From assembly GCA_946641515.1 (NCBI GenBank), contig CAMPBT010000011.1:1-40990 (forward strand): a stretch of 40,990 nucleotides of DNA, given 5' to 3'. The notes beneath the pieces were generated by a model, which was not told where the DNA came from, ran no database searches, and was given only the letters and a program-made list of their open reading frames with translations. Made by a program: the position numbers and the translations under genes. The stretch's first letter is position 1. Every line of letters starts with the position of its first letter. The stretch is from UBA3210 sp002363635 (lineage in GTDB: Bacteria > Bacillota_I > Bacilli_A > RFN20 > CAG-449). Of the stretch, positions 17,615-24,864 are shown one piece after another.

Positions 17615-18559
17615 TTACTTCCTTTCTATTATTCTTAATTTTGCTGGTTTAGCACGATTATTTATTTCTAGTTCTTCTTCGCTTGCTACGATAACCTTTC
17701 TATTTACTAGAACATAATCTTTTTCCTCTACTGGTGTAGGTAACTTTCTTGACCCCTCTTCTTTAGTTAGGGAGTTAAAGAAATCTTTAACAATTCTATC
17801 TTCTAGAGAGTTGAATGTTATAACACACATCCTACCTCCACTTTTTAATAGTGATGCAGCTTGTTTTAACGCTCTCTTTAAGACTCCAAGTTCATCGTTT
17901 ACTTCGATGCGGATAGCCTGGAAAGTTTGTTTTGCCGGATGTCCTTTTTGATTTAAGACTTTATTTGGTAAAACAGATTTAATTACATCAACTAGTTCGA
18001 AAGTAGTTTCTAGAGGTTTTGTTTGTCTGAATTTGACGATTGCTTTTGCAATTTGGTAAGCGAATTTTTCTTCTCCATAATCTCTTATTACTCTAAAGAG
18101 ATCTTCTTGAGAATAATTATTGACGACTTCATATGCTGATAAAGATGAATCTTTATTCATTCTCATATCAAGTCGAGCATCAAATCGATAAGAGAACCCA
18201 CGGTCCTGTTCATCGAATTGAGCGGATGAAACACCAAGATCAAACATGATGCCATCAATTTTATCAACGCCTTGTTCTTTTAGTTTCTCTTCTAAAAATT
18301 CAAAGTTTGATTTAATAAGTGTGAAATTATCTGAAATAGCTTTTAGTCTGTCATATGATTTTCTAATAGCTTCTTCATCTTGGTCGAAGGAATATAAGTG
18401 GCCTGTATTATTTAATCTTTTTAAGATTTCTGATGAGTGGCCACCTCTTCCTAACGTACAGTCAACATAGATTCCGTTATTTTTAACGTTCAACCCATCT
18501 ACTGTCTCGTTTAAGAGGACTGGGATATGTTCATTAGGTATTAATACTTTATTCTCCAT
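17615..18559 (-). CDS. rsmH: 16S rRNA (cytosine(1402)-N(4))-methyltransferase
   Basis: Methylates N4 of C1402 in 16S rRNA using S-adenosylmethionine. With the start at MENKVL it is 314 residues. Seen: the N-terminal HIPVLLNETV signature at 11-20, the SAM-binding motif DCTLGRGGHS at 33-42, and FDLGVSSAQFD further on. The C-terminal end has the NNRAKPAKLRIIERK tail typical of the family. The start is set by GAGGG 6 nt upstream; it overlaps the end of mraZ by 11 nt, the usual compact mraZ-rsmH junction. An upstream in-frame ATG would extend it deep into mraZ and is not favoured. Confidence 0.96.
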   Translation of the reverse strand: MENKVLIPNEHIPVLLNETVDGLNVKNNGIYVDCTLGRGGHSSEILKRLNNTGHLYSFDQDEEAIRKSYDRLKAISDNFTLIKSNFEFLEEKLKEQGVDKIDGIMFDLGVSSAQFDEQDRGFSYRFDARLDMRMNKDSSLSAYEVVNNYSQEDLFRVIRDYGEEKFAYQIAKAIVKFRQTKPLETTFELVDVIKSVLPNKVLNQKGHPAKQTFQAIRIEVNDELGVLKRALKQAASLLKSGGRMCVITFNSLEDRIVKDFFNSLTKEEGSRKLPTPVEEKDYVLVNRKVIVASEEELEINNRAKPAKLRIIERK

Positions 18560-18980
18560 AATGGACCCTCGCTGCGTTATCTTCGTAAGAAGCATCATTT
18601 GCTTCTTCCATTCTTTCATAACGTTCCTTATCCCAAACTTCTACGTGGTCTTGAACACCGACGACGACAATTTCTTTTGTGATACCGACTTTTAAACAAA
18701 GATTCTTATCTAAAGTAACTCTACCTTGCTTATCTAAAGTAAGTTCATATGAATTACCGAAGAAAGTTCTTTTGTAATTACGGTTATCTTCATGCATGAA
18801 AGAAGCATTATTTAAATTTTCTGCGAGTTTCATGTAAGTTTCTTCAGGATAGACAGTTAAACATTTATCTAAACCTAAAGTGACATAAATTGTACCGCCA
18901 AGTTTTTCTCTGAGCTTAGAAGGAAGAATAAATCTGTTCTTCTCGTCTAAATTATGATGGTATGTGCCGATAAAGAACAT
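18549..18980 (-). CDS. mraZ: Transcriptional regulator MraZ
   Basis: Ring-forming AbrB-fold DNA-binding protein that represses its own dcw operon in several bacteria. 143 residues when started at MFFIGTYHHN. The two DxxxR DNA-contact motifs are D12-EKN-R16 and D83-KQG-R87, one per SpoVT-AbrB repeat. The start is set by GGAGG 6 nt upstream; a longer in-frame ATG lies in the operator region and would include the ribosome site. It is the first gene of mraZ-rsmH-ftsL-75aa, with a strong promoter and repeated boxes directly upstream. Confidence 0.96.
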   Translation of the reverse strand: MFFIGTYHHNLDEKNRFILPSKLREKLGGTIYVTLGLDKCLTVYPEETYMKLAENLNNASFMHEDNRNYKRTFFGNSYELTLDKQGRVTLDKNLCLKVGITKEIVVVGVQDHVEVWDKERYERMEEANDASYEDNAARVHYGE

Positions 18981-18987
18981 TATTATC

Positions 18988-19005
18988 CTCCACTTTTCTC
19001 CACTT
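18988..19005 (-). promoter_or_regulatory. mraZ: Probable MraZ-binding direct repeats
   Basis: Two exact copies of AAGTGGAG, 10 bp apart (18998-19005 and 18988-18995), lie between the promoter and the mraZ start and partly form its ribosome site. MraZ boxes in Firmicutes are GTGG-containing direct repeats spaced about one helical turn. Further GTGGAGG and ATGGAGG copies lie upstream at 19080-19086 and 19049-19055. Binding here would block both transcription start and translation start. Confidence 0.75.
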
Positions 19006-19013
19006 GTACCCAT

Positions 19014-19042
19014 ATTGTAACCCCTTTATACCATTTTGTAAA
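19014..19042 (-). promoter_or_regulatory. SigA-type promoter of the mraZ operon
   Basis: Minus strand -35 TTTACA (19037-19042), 17-bp spacer, -10 TACAAT (19014-19019). The predicted start is near 19006, directly at the first MraZ box. Confidence 0.75.
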
Positions 19043-19090
19043 TACTTTCCTCCATTTTTTTAGTAAAAATTTAGTAAATCCTCCACGACG

Positions 19091-19117
19091 AAAAAAAGCC
19101 ACTCTTTCGAGTGACTT
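19091..19117 (-). terminator. Intrinsic terminator of pheS-pheT-yceD
   Basis: Minus strand stem AAGTCACTC/GAGTGGCTT (one G-U pair) closed by a GAAA tetraloop and followed by a run of T. It lies 16 nt after the yceD stop and upstream of the mraZ promoter. Confidence 0.9.
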
Positions 19118-19132
19118 CAAAAAATCTATTTA

Positions 19133-19648
19133 TTAATCATCTAAATCTAAATCAGCTAGAGCAGCAAATCTAGGATCAATTTCATCTTTTTGTCTTTTTG
19201 CATATTCTTCTTCAGAGAGAACCTCCCAAGAATCGCCTTTAATAGATTCAGGTTCATCTTCTCCAACCACCTTAAGTGGGATAGAAGATACAATTAATGA
19301 AACTAAATAATCATGTAAATCGACATAATCTTCAGATAATTTAATGATATCGTCATCATCTTTTAAATCTTCATCATCTGAGAAAGTAAATGTGATATCA
19401 TCTGTTTCTTTGAATTTGTATTCAACTGGATTATTTGTTCTAGTAGATTTTAGAACTAATGTTCCTTCAGCAAATAAATGAGTTAGAGCAATGTCTAAGC
19501 CTTCTCCATAACGTAAAGAAGTTTCAACGTGACAATCTTTTAAAGAAATAAAGCCTTCTAATTTATCAAAATCACTAGCTTTGATTTCTTCATTTGAAGA
19601 AAAAGATAATACGCCTTTTTCTTCTAATTCTTTCTTAGTAACTAACAT
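19133..19648 (-). CDS. yceD: YceD/DUF177 family protein
   Basis: A 171-residue acidic protein of the YceD (DUF177) family, which is linked genetically to 23S rRNA or large-subunit maturation. Seen: the central C-x-V/x-T-x-x-R-Y-G-type strand (CHVETSLRYG, about residues 39-48), an acidic loop with a DDEDLKDDDD run, DLHDYLVSLIVSSIP near 109-123, and the C-terminal DPRFAALADL ending. In most bacteria yceD directly precedes rpmF (L32); here a terminator follows instead and there is no rpmF. It overlaps the end of pheT by 1 nt (TAATG), so it is probably translated by coupling. Confidence 0.88.
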   Translation of the reverse strand: MLVTKKELEEKGVLSFSSNEEIKASDFDKLEGFISLKDCHVETSLRYGEGLDIALTHLFAEGTLVLKSTRTNNPVEYKFKETDDITFTFSDDEDLKDDDDIIKLSEDYVDLHDYLVSLIVSSIPLKVVGEDEPESIKGDSWEVLSEEEYAKRQKDEIDPRFAALADLDLDD

Positions 19649-22038
19649 TATTTACGTAACTCCGCTTTAAATACTTTGAATAATTCATTCATGATAGAAG
19701 TTGTAGCCTCAACAATATCTTTGTCTACTAATGTCTTCTTATCATCTTGGAAAGTAATAGTAATTGCAACTGACTTTAAGCCGAATGCCATATGTTCACC
19801 TTCGTATACGTCGAAGATTTGAACATCTTTAACAATTGACTTACCTGCTTTCTTAATTGTTCTAATTAAGTCTTGTGCTAAGACTTCTTTCTTAACAACT
19901 AAAGCAAGGTCTCTAGTAACTGCTGGGAACTTAGAAATTTGTTGCATCTTTAATGGTGAAGTCTTTAAATTTAAGATTTCAGTTAAATTTAAATCTAAGA
20001 CATAAGTTTCACCTAAGTCTTTTGACATAGATGGGTGAACTTGACCAACTACACCGACAACTTTCTTACCAAATAAAATCTTTGTAGATCTACCTGGATG
20101 ATAGAAAGGAGAATCTGTTAATCTTTCTTCTTTATATCTATTCTTTTCAATGCCAAGTAAAGCAAAGATAGAATCTAAAATACCATGGATATCATAGAAG
20201 TCATAAGGACGTTGTGATAATCTTCCTCTTTCTTCTTTATTACCATTTAAGACAACTGCAAGTTCTTCATATTGTTCACTTACTGTATTAACTTGAGCGA
20301 TTTCAAAGAACTGTAAGTTTTCTTGTTGATGGTCTAAGTTATATGAAACTGTATTTAATAAAGATTTAACAATACCTCTTCTAACAATTGAGTGGTCAAC
20401 TGTCATTGGGTTAAAAATCTTATGAGCTTCATCATTATTTAATAAGACGAATTCTTCATTTTCTTTTGGTGAAACTAATGTATAAGTCATAGCTTCATTG
20501 ATGCCATTATCAATTAAGAGTTCTCTAATTTGAAGTCTCTTAGTTTGTGAAGGAGTATATCCTCCAGTAGTTGTTGCCATGAATGGTAATTGAGCTTCAA
20601 TCTTATCAAAGCCGACATATCTAATGATTTCTTCTGATAAGTCTGCATCGCACTTTAAGTCAATTCTATGGTATGGAGCAACTGCAATAAAGTTATTGCC
20701 ATCGATATCTTTAGTTTCGATTTGTAATTTATTTAAGACATCAAAGATTAATTCTTTATCAAATTTTGTGCCGAGTCTCTTATTAATATAGTCGACAGAA
20801 CATTCAATCTTAGTCTTTTCATCTGAAATAACTGAGTATCTAGTTGTTTCTTCAACAATCTTAGCATCTGCAAGTTCAACAAGTAATTGTGCACAAAGTG
20901 CTAAAACTTCTACATCCTGATGAGGGTTAATACCCTTAATGAAGTGAGCGGATGAATCTGAAGATAAACCAAGTCTAACTGATGTTCTTCTAACTGTTGA
21001 AGATTTGAAGTTAGCAGCTTCAATTGCAATGTTTTTAGTTGAAGCATCAACTGCTACTTCATTAACACCCATAACACCTGCAATGCAGCCTACTTTATCT
21101 CCGGTAGTAACAACTAAATCACCACATTTTAATTCATATTCTTTTTCATCAAGAGCGACAACTTTACCTTCGAAATCATTTTTAACAACAAATGACTTAG
21201 AAGCAACTTTGTCTAAATCATACATATGTAATGGTTGTCCAGTTAAGACCATAACATAGTTACCAATATCAACAATGTTATTAATTGATCTAATACCTTG
21301 AGACATTAAGAATGATTTTAACCATTTTGGCGATTCTTTAGTAACGACGTCTTTAACAACTTTAAGTGAGAATTGAGGACAATCTTCAGTTAATGACGCA
21401 ACGCTTACTTCAGAAGGTTTTTCATCATATTTTTTAACTTCTGGAATATTTAATTTTCTACCAAATAATGCTGCAACTTCTTTTGCTAAGGAATAGATTG
21501 ATAAACAATCAGATCTATTTGCAAGAACGTTGATATCTAAGATAGTATCATCTAGACCTAAATATCCTAAAACATTTTCTTCTCCTACTGGAGCATCAAG
21601 AGGTAATTCTTCAATACCTGCGACTTGTTCTTCTTTTAAGAAAGCTTTGTCTACTCCAAGTTCAACTAAAGAACAGCACATACCATTAGATTCAACACCT
21701 CTAATAGTTGATTTAACAATAACGATGTCTTTAGCAGGTAAAGAACAACCTGGTAAAGCAACGATAACTTTTAAACCTTTTCTAGCGTTTGGTGCGCCAC
21801 AAACAATCTGCTCTACACCATATTTTTCGCCTTCATTTACTTTTAAAACATGTAAATGATCTGAATCTGGGTGATTTTCACATTCAATGATTTCACCGAT
21901 AACGAGTTTATCTGCCTCCGCTAAACGAGTAATACCTTCAACTTCTAAACCCGCGAAAGTTAATTTATCAGCAATTTCCTTAGGAGAGATTCCATCTAAA
22001 TCAACAAATTGTTTTAATAAATTATAACTTGCTAACAT
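19648..22038 (-). CDS. pheT: Phenylalanyl-tRNA synthetase beta subunit
   Basis: Non-catalytic subunit of the alpha2-beta2 enzyme; binds tRNA-Phe and edits mischarged tyrosine. The 796-residue length is normal. Domains in order: N-terminal EMAP/OB tRNA-binding domain (about 40-150, with CENHPDSDHLHVLKV and CGAPNARKG), B3/B4 editing domain (about 210-370), B5 domain (about 400-480), catalytic-like core, and C-terminal anticodon-binding FDX-ACB domain (about 705-796, starting near ISKFPAVTRDLAL). The start has a strong AGGAGGT. It follows pheS by 9 nt. Confidence 0.97.
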   Translation of the reverse strand: MLASYNLLKQFVDLDGISPKEIADKLTFAGLEVEGITRLAEADKLVIGEIIECENHPDSDHLHVLKVNEGEKYGVEQIVCGAPNARKGLKVIVALPGCSLPAKDIVIVKSTIRGVESNGMCCSLVELGVDKAFLKEEQVAGIEELPLDAPVGEENVLGYLGLDDTILDINVLANRSDCLSIYSLAKEVAALFGRKLNIPEVKKYDEKPSEVSVASLTEDCPQFSLKVVKDVVTKESPKWLKSFLMSQGIRSINNIVDIGNYVMVLTGQPLHMYDLDKVASKSFVVKNDFEGKVVALDEKEYELKCGDLVVTTGDKVGCIAGVMGVNEVAVDASTKNIAIEAANFKSSTVRRTSVRLGLSSDSSAHFIKGINPHQDVEVLALCAQLLVELADAKIVEETTRYSVISDEKTKIECSVDYINKRLGTKFDKELIFDVLNKLQIETKDIDGNNFIAVAPYHRIDLKCDADLSEEIIRYVGFDKIEAQLPFMATTTGGYTPSQTKRLQIRELLIDNGINEAMTYTLVSPKENEEFVLLNNDEAHKIFNPMTVDHSIVRRGIVKSLLNTVSYNLDHQQENLQFFEIAQVNTVSEQYEELAVVLNGNKEERGRLSQRPYDFYDIHGILDSIFALLGIEKNRYKEERLTDSPFYHPGRSTKILFGKKVVGVVGQVHPSMSKDLGETYVLDLNLTEILNLKTSPLKMQQISKFPAVTRDLALVVKKEVLAQDLIRTIKKAGKSIVKDVQIFDVYEGEHMAFGLKSVAITITFQDDKKTLVDKDIVEATTSIMNELFKVFKAELRK

Positions 22039-22047
22039 ACTTACCTC

Positions 22048-23088
22048 CTAGTCTCTATTAAATTGCTTATTGAAACGTTTATCGTTTGTATATAATTTAC
22101 GGATATCATCAATGCCGTATTTAAGCATTGCAATTCTATCTACACCAACACCGAAAGCAAAGCCTTGGTATTCTTTTTCATCAAATCCAGACATCTTGAG
22201 AACATTTGGATGAACCATACCTGCTCCACCAATTTCAATCCAGCCTGTGCCTTTGCATAAAGAACAACCTTTACCGCCACAATTAAAGCAAGAAACATCA
22301 TATTCTACTGATGGTTCAGTGAATGGGAAATATGAAGATCTTAATCTAACTTCACGTTTTTCACCAAACATCTTTTTAACGAATAATTGTAAAGTTGAAA
22401 GTAAGTTACCCATATTGATATTCTTATCAATAACTAAACCTTCGATTTGTCCAAATTGATGTGAGTGAGTTGCATCATCATCTCTTCTATAAACTTTACC
22501 TGGTGAAATGATTTTGATTGGACCAACTCCATTAGCAGCTTTCATAACGTGAGCCTGAACTGGTGAAGTTTGTGATCTCATAAGTAAAGATTCATTAATG
22601 AAGAATGAGTCTTGCATATCACGTGCAGGATGTCCTTTTGGAACATTTAATAATTCGAAGTTATATTCATCAGTTTCAACTTCTGGACCTTCTGCAATGT
22701 CGTAACCCATACCAATAAAGATTTGAGAAACTTCATCAACAACCATTTGGAAAGGATGTTTGCTTCCCTTTGAATAAGATCTTGAAGGTAAAGTAAAATC
22801 AATAACTTCTTTTTCAAGTTTTGCATTTAAAGCTTTAGCTTCGAGTTCTTCTTTCTTAGCTTCAACTTTTTCTGCAATTTCAGTTTTAATTTTATTAATA
22901 ATCTGACCAAATTCAGCTTTTTGTTCTTTAGTCATTTCTCTCATTGATGCCATTAAAGACATTAATTTACTTTTCTTTGAGAGGTATTCATTTCTGACAT
23001 TTTGAAGATCTTCGCTTGTTTTAACATTTGCGACATCTTCAAGTGCCTTAGAATGAATTAACTCTAATTCGTTTTTATTTTCTTCCAT
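22048..23088 (-). CDS. pheS: Phenylalanyl-tRNA synthetase alpha subunit
   Basis: Catalytic class II subunit that charges tRNA-Phe. With the start at MEENKN it has 346 residues: an N-terminal coiled coil (about 1-85), then the class II core with motif 2 FTEPSVEYDV, the CFNCGGKGC-SLCKGTGW cysteine segment followed by the GGAGMVHP active-site loop, and motif 3 GFAFGVGVDRIAML. The start has GAGGTG about 8 nt upstream; a start five codons earlier would contain that site. First gene of pheS-pheT-yceD. A TATAAT box lies about 30 nt upstream. Unlike valS, its short leader has no room for a T-box. Confidence 0.96.
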   Translation of the reverse strand: MEENKNELELIHSKALEDVANVKTSEDLQNVRNEYLSKKSKLMSLMASMREMTKEQKAEFGQIINKIKTEIAEKVEAKKEELEAKALNAKLEKEVIDFTLPSRSYSKGSKHPFQMVVDEVSQIFIGMGYDIAEGPEVETDEYNFELLNVPKGHPARDMQDSFFINESLLMRSQTSPVQAHVMKAANGVGPIKIISPGKVYRRDDDATHSHQFGQIEGLVIDKNINMGNLLSTLQLFVKKMFGEKREVRLRSSYFPFTEPSVEYDVSCFNCGGKGCSLCKGTGWIEIGGAGMVHPNVLKMSGFDEKEYQGFAFGVGVDRIAMLKYGIDDIRKLYTNDKRFNKQFNRD

Positions 23089-23170
23089 AGTAAAACACCT
23101 CATTTATATAAGAACATTTCTATTATAATTCATTTACTTAATTTTTAAATTATATAATTTAAAATAGAAC

Positions 23171-23196
23171 AAAAAAAGCAGGTATAACCTGCTTAA
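23171..23196 (-). terminator. Intrinsic terminator of the recJ-ftsQAZ unit
   Basis: Minus strand AAGCAGGT-TAT-ACCTGCTT followed by TTTTTT: an 8-bp perfect stem and U tract. The last stop codon of the 175-aa gene falls in the first arm. Confidence 0.92.
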
Positions 23197-23720
23197 AATG
23201 GTAAATTAAGTCGATTAGGACGAATTTGCTTAGGTTTATTATTTTTATCCATAGCCTTAAATAAAACTCTTACAAAAATATACATATCTTTTTCATCTCT
23301 AAAATTAAGCGATAATTTATTATGAGCATATGTATAATCAATTGTGGCCTTAATCTCTTTTTTTAAGATGAATAATAACATAAAGATCATGAAGAGCAAT
23401 AAACATCCTGATATAGAAAGTAAGAAGACTACTGACTTTAACTGAGTCAAGGAGTTATTAAAAAAATAATAACTCATCCAAGCAGTACCTCCTAAGCCTA
23501 GAATAATGAAGAAGATTGATAACCATAAAAAAGCAAAATTTCTAACTACCCCATACCCAACTGAAGATATATCTTTTACTTCAATAATACGAGTATAGAA
23601 TAATTTTTTAAAAGCTGAAGACATACGGTCATTATAATATAAACGTTCATCAGTTAAAGCGATACGTCCATTATCATAAAGAGCTTTTTCAGTATCATTT
23701 ACAAATGGTATTTTTCTCAT
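23193..23720 (-). CDS. Membrane protein with PH-like soluble parts, downstream of ftsZ
   Basis: A 175-residue protein with two membrane segments (about 60-83 and 95-118) flanked by soluble parts. The N-terminal part (ALTDERLYYNDRMS, then RIIEVKDISSVGYG) has the strand pattern of bacterial PH-like (bPH) domains, in which a membrane hairpin is inserted; the rest of the fold would be the FRDEKDMYIFVRVLFKAM segment after the hairpin. I do not recognise a named family. It begins 38 nt after ftsZ and ends in the operon terminator. A divisome-related role is inference from position. Confidence 0.65.
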   Translation of the reverse strand: MRKIPFVNDTEKALYDNGRIALTDERLYYNDRMSSAFKKLFYTRIIEVKDISSVGYGVVRNFAFLWLSIFFIILGLGGTAWMSYYFFNNSLTQLKSVVFLLSISGCLLLFMIFMLLFILKKEIKATIDYTYAHNKLSLNFRDEKDMYIFVRVLFKAMDKNNKPKQIRPNRLNLPF

Positions 23721-23758
23721 GGTTACCTCCTTTCTTTAGATTTTTTAGTGGTTTTTAA

Positions 23759-24856
23759 TTAATTGTTGTCACCAATTGATGAGAAGAAATCAGGTAAAAT
23801 TGAATCACTTTCTTGTTCAGAATCTTTTTCTTCCTGTTCTTTTTCAACTTTATCAACTGTAGCTTTAATACGTGGTTGAATTGGTTGATCTTCTGGAACA
23901 TATTCTTCATCAAAATCAGTTGCAATGACAGAAATTAACATCTGATCATTGAGTTCTGGGTTTTGTTGAACACCGAAGATGATATTAACATTAGCGCCTG
24001 CTGCTTCAGTAATATAAGAGATAGCTTCTTGAGTTTCATCAAGAGTAACTCCATTGCCTCCAGTAACATTGATAATTGCGGAATGTGCACCTTTAATACT
24101 TGCTTCAAGTAATGGTGAATCAATCGCGTTAGTTGCAGCTTCAACTGCTTTATTTTCTCCGCTACCCATACCAAAGCCAATTAATGCTACACCTTTATCT
24201 TTTAATGTAGCCTTAACATCTGCAAAGTCAAGGTTAATTAAACCTGGTAATAAAATTAAATCAGTGATTGTCTTAACAGCTTGAGCTAAAACTCTATCTG
24301 ATTCAGCAAAGGCATCTGCAATGCTCTTATTGCCGTTTGCCATCATTAATTTATCGTTAGAAACGATAATAATTGAGTCGACTTCGTTCTTTAATTGATT
24401 TAAGCCTTCGACAGCTTTAACTTTTCTGTTATTACCTTCAAAAGTAAATGGACGAGTAACAATAGCAACAGTTAAAGCACCAGATTCTTTGGCGATTTTT
24501 GCAATAACTGGAGCAGCACCAGTTCCGGTTCCTCCACCCATACCAGCTGCAATAAAGACCATATTTGCCCCATCGACGATTTCTTTAATATCTTCAATAG
24601 AAGCTTCAGCAGCTTGTTTACCTACTTCTGGATTACCTCCAGCACCGAGTCCTTTAGTATAATCTCTACCTAAAACATATTTATGTTCTGCTTTTGATGT
24701 TGCTAAAGCTTGAGCGTCTGTATTAACAACCCAGAAATCGATATTAGTAATTTTATCTTCAATCATTTGGTTAACTGCATTATTACCGCCGCCACCAACA
24801 CCGATTACGACAATTTTTGCATATGATTCGAATGCGTCAAAATTAAATTCCTGCAT
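23759..24856 (-). CDS. ftsZ: Cell division GTPase FtsZ
   Basis: Tubulin-like GTPase that polymerises into the Z-ring. The 365 residues show the nucleotide loop GVGGGGNN at 19-26, the tubulin signature GGGTGTGAAP at 107-116 and the T7 catalytic loop N208-LD210-FAD213. After the globular domain (to about 316) comes a short acidic linker of roughly 35 residues and a C-terminal peptide DSILPDFFSSIGDNN. The D-x-L/I-P-x-F core of the usual FtsA/SepF-binding tail is recognisable, but the basic residues that normally end it are replaced by SSIGDNN. The start has AGGAGG, which overlaps the end of ftsA. Gene order ftsQ-ftsA-ftsZ is standard. Confidence 0.97.
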   Translation of the reverse strand: MQEFNFDAFESYAKIVVIGVGGGGNNAVNQMIEDKITNIDFWVVNTDAQALATSKAEHKYVLGRDYTKGLGAGGNPEVGKQAAEASIEDIKEIVDGANMVFIAAGMGGGTGTGAAPVIAKIAKESGALTVAIVTRPFTFEGNNRKVKAVEGLNQLKNEVDSIIIVSNDKLMMANGNKSIADAFAESDRVLAQAVKTITDLILLPGLINLDFADVKATLKDKGVALIGFGMGSGENKAVEAATNAIDSPLLEASIKGAHSAIINVTGGNGVTLDETQEAISYITEAAGANVNIIFGVQQNPELNDQMLISVIATDFDEEYVPEDQPIQPRIKATVDKVEKEQEEKDSEQESDSILPDFFSSIGDNN

Positions 24857-24864
24857 AAAGCCTC

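Noticed and set aside
23089..23170. T-box or other riboswitch in front of pheS
   Set aside because: The leader is under 85 bases with no T-box core, no Stem I motifs and only the upstream unit's terminator.
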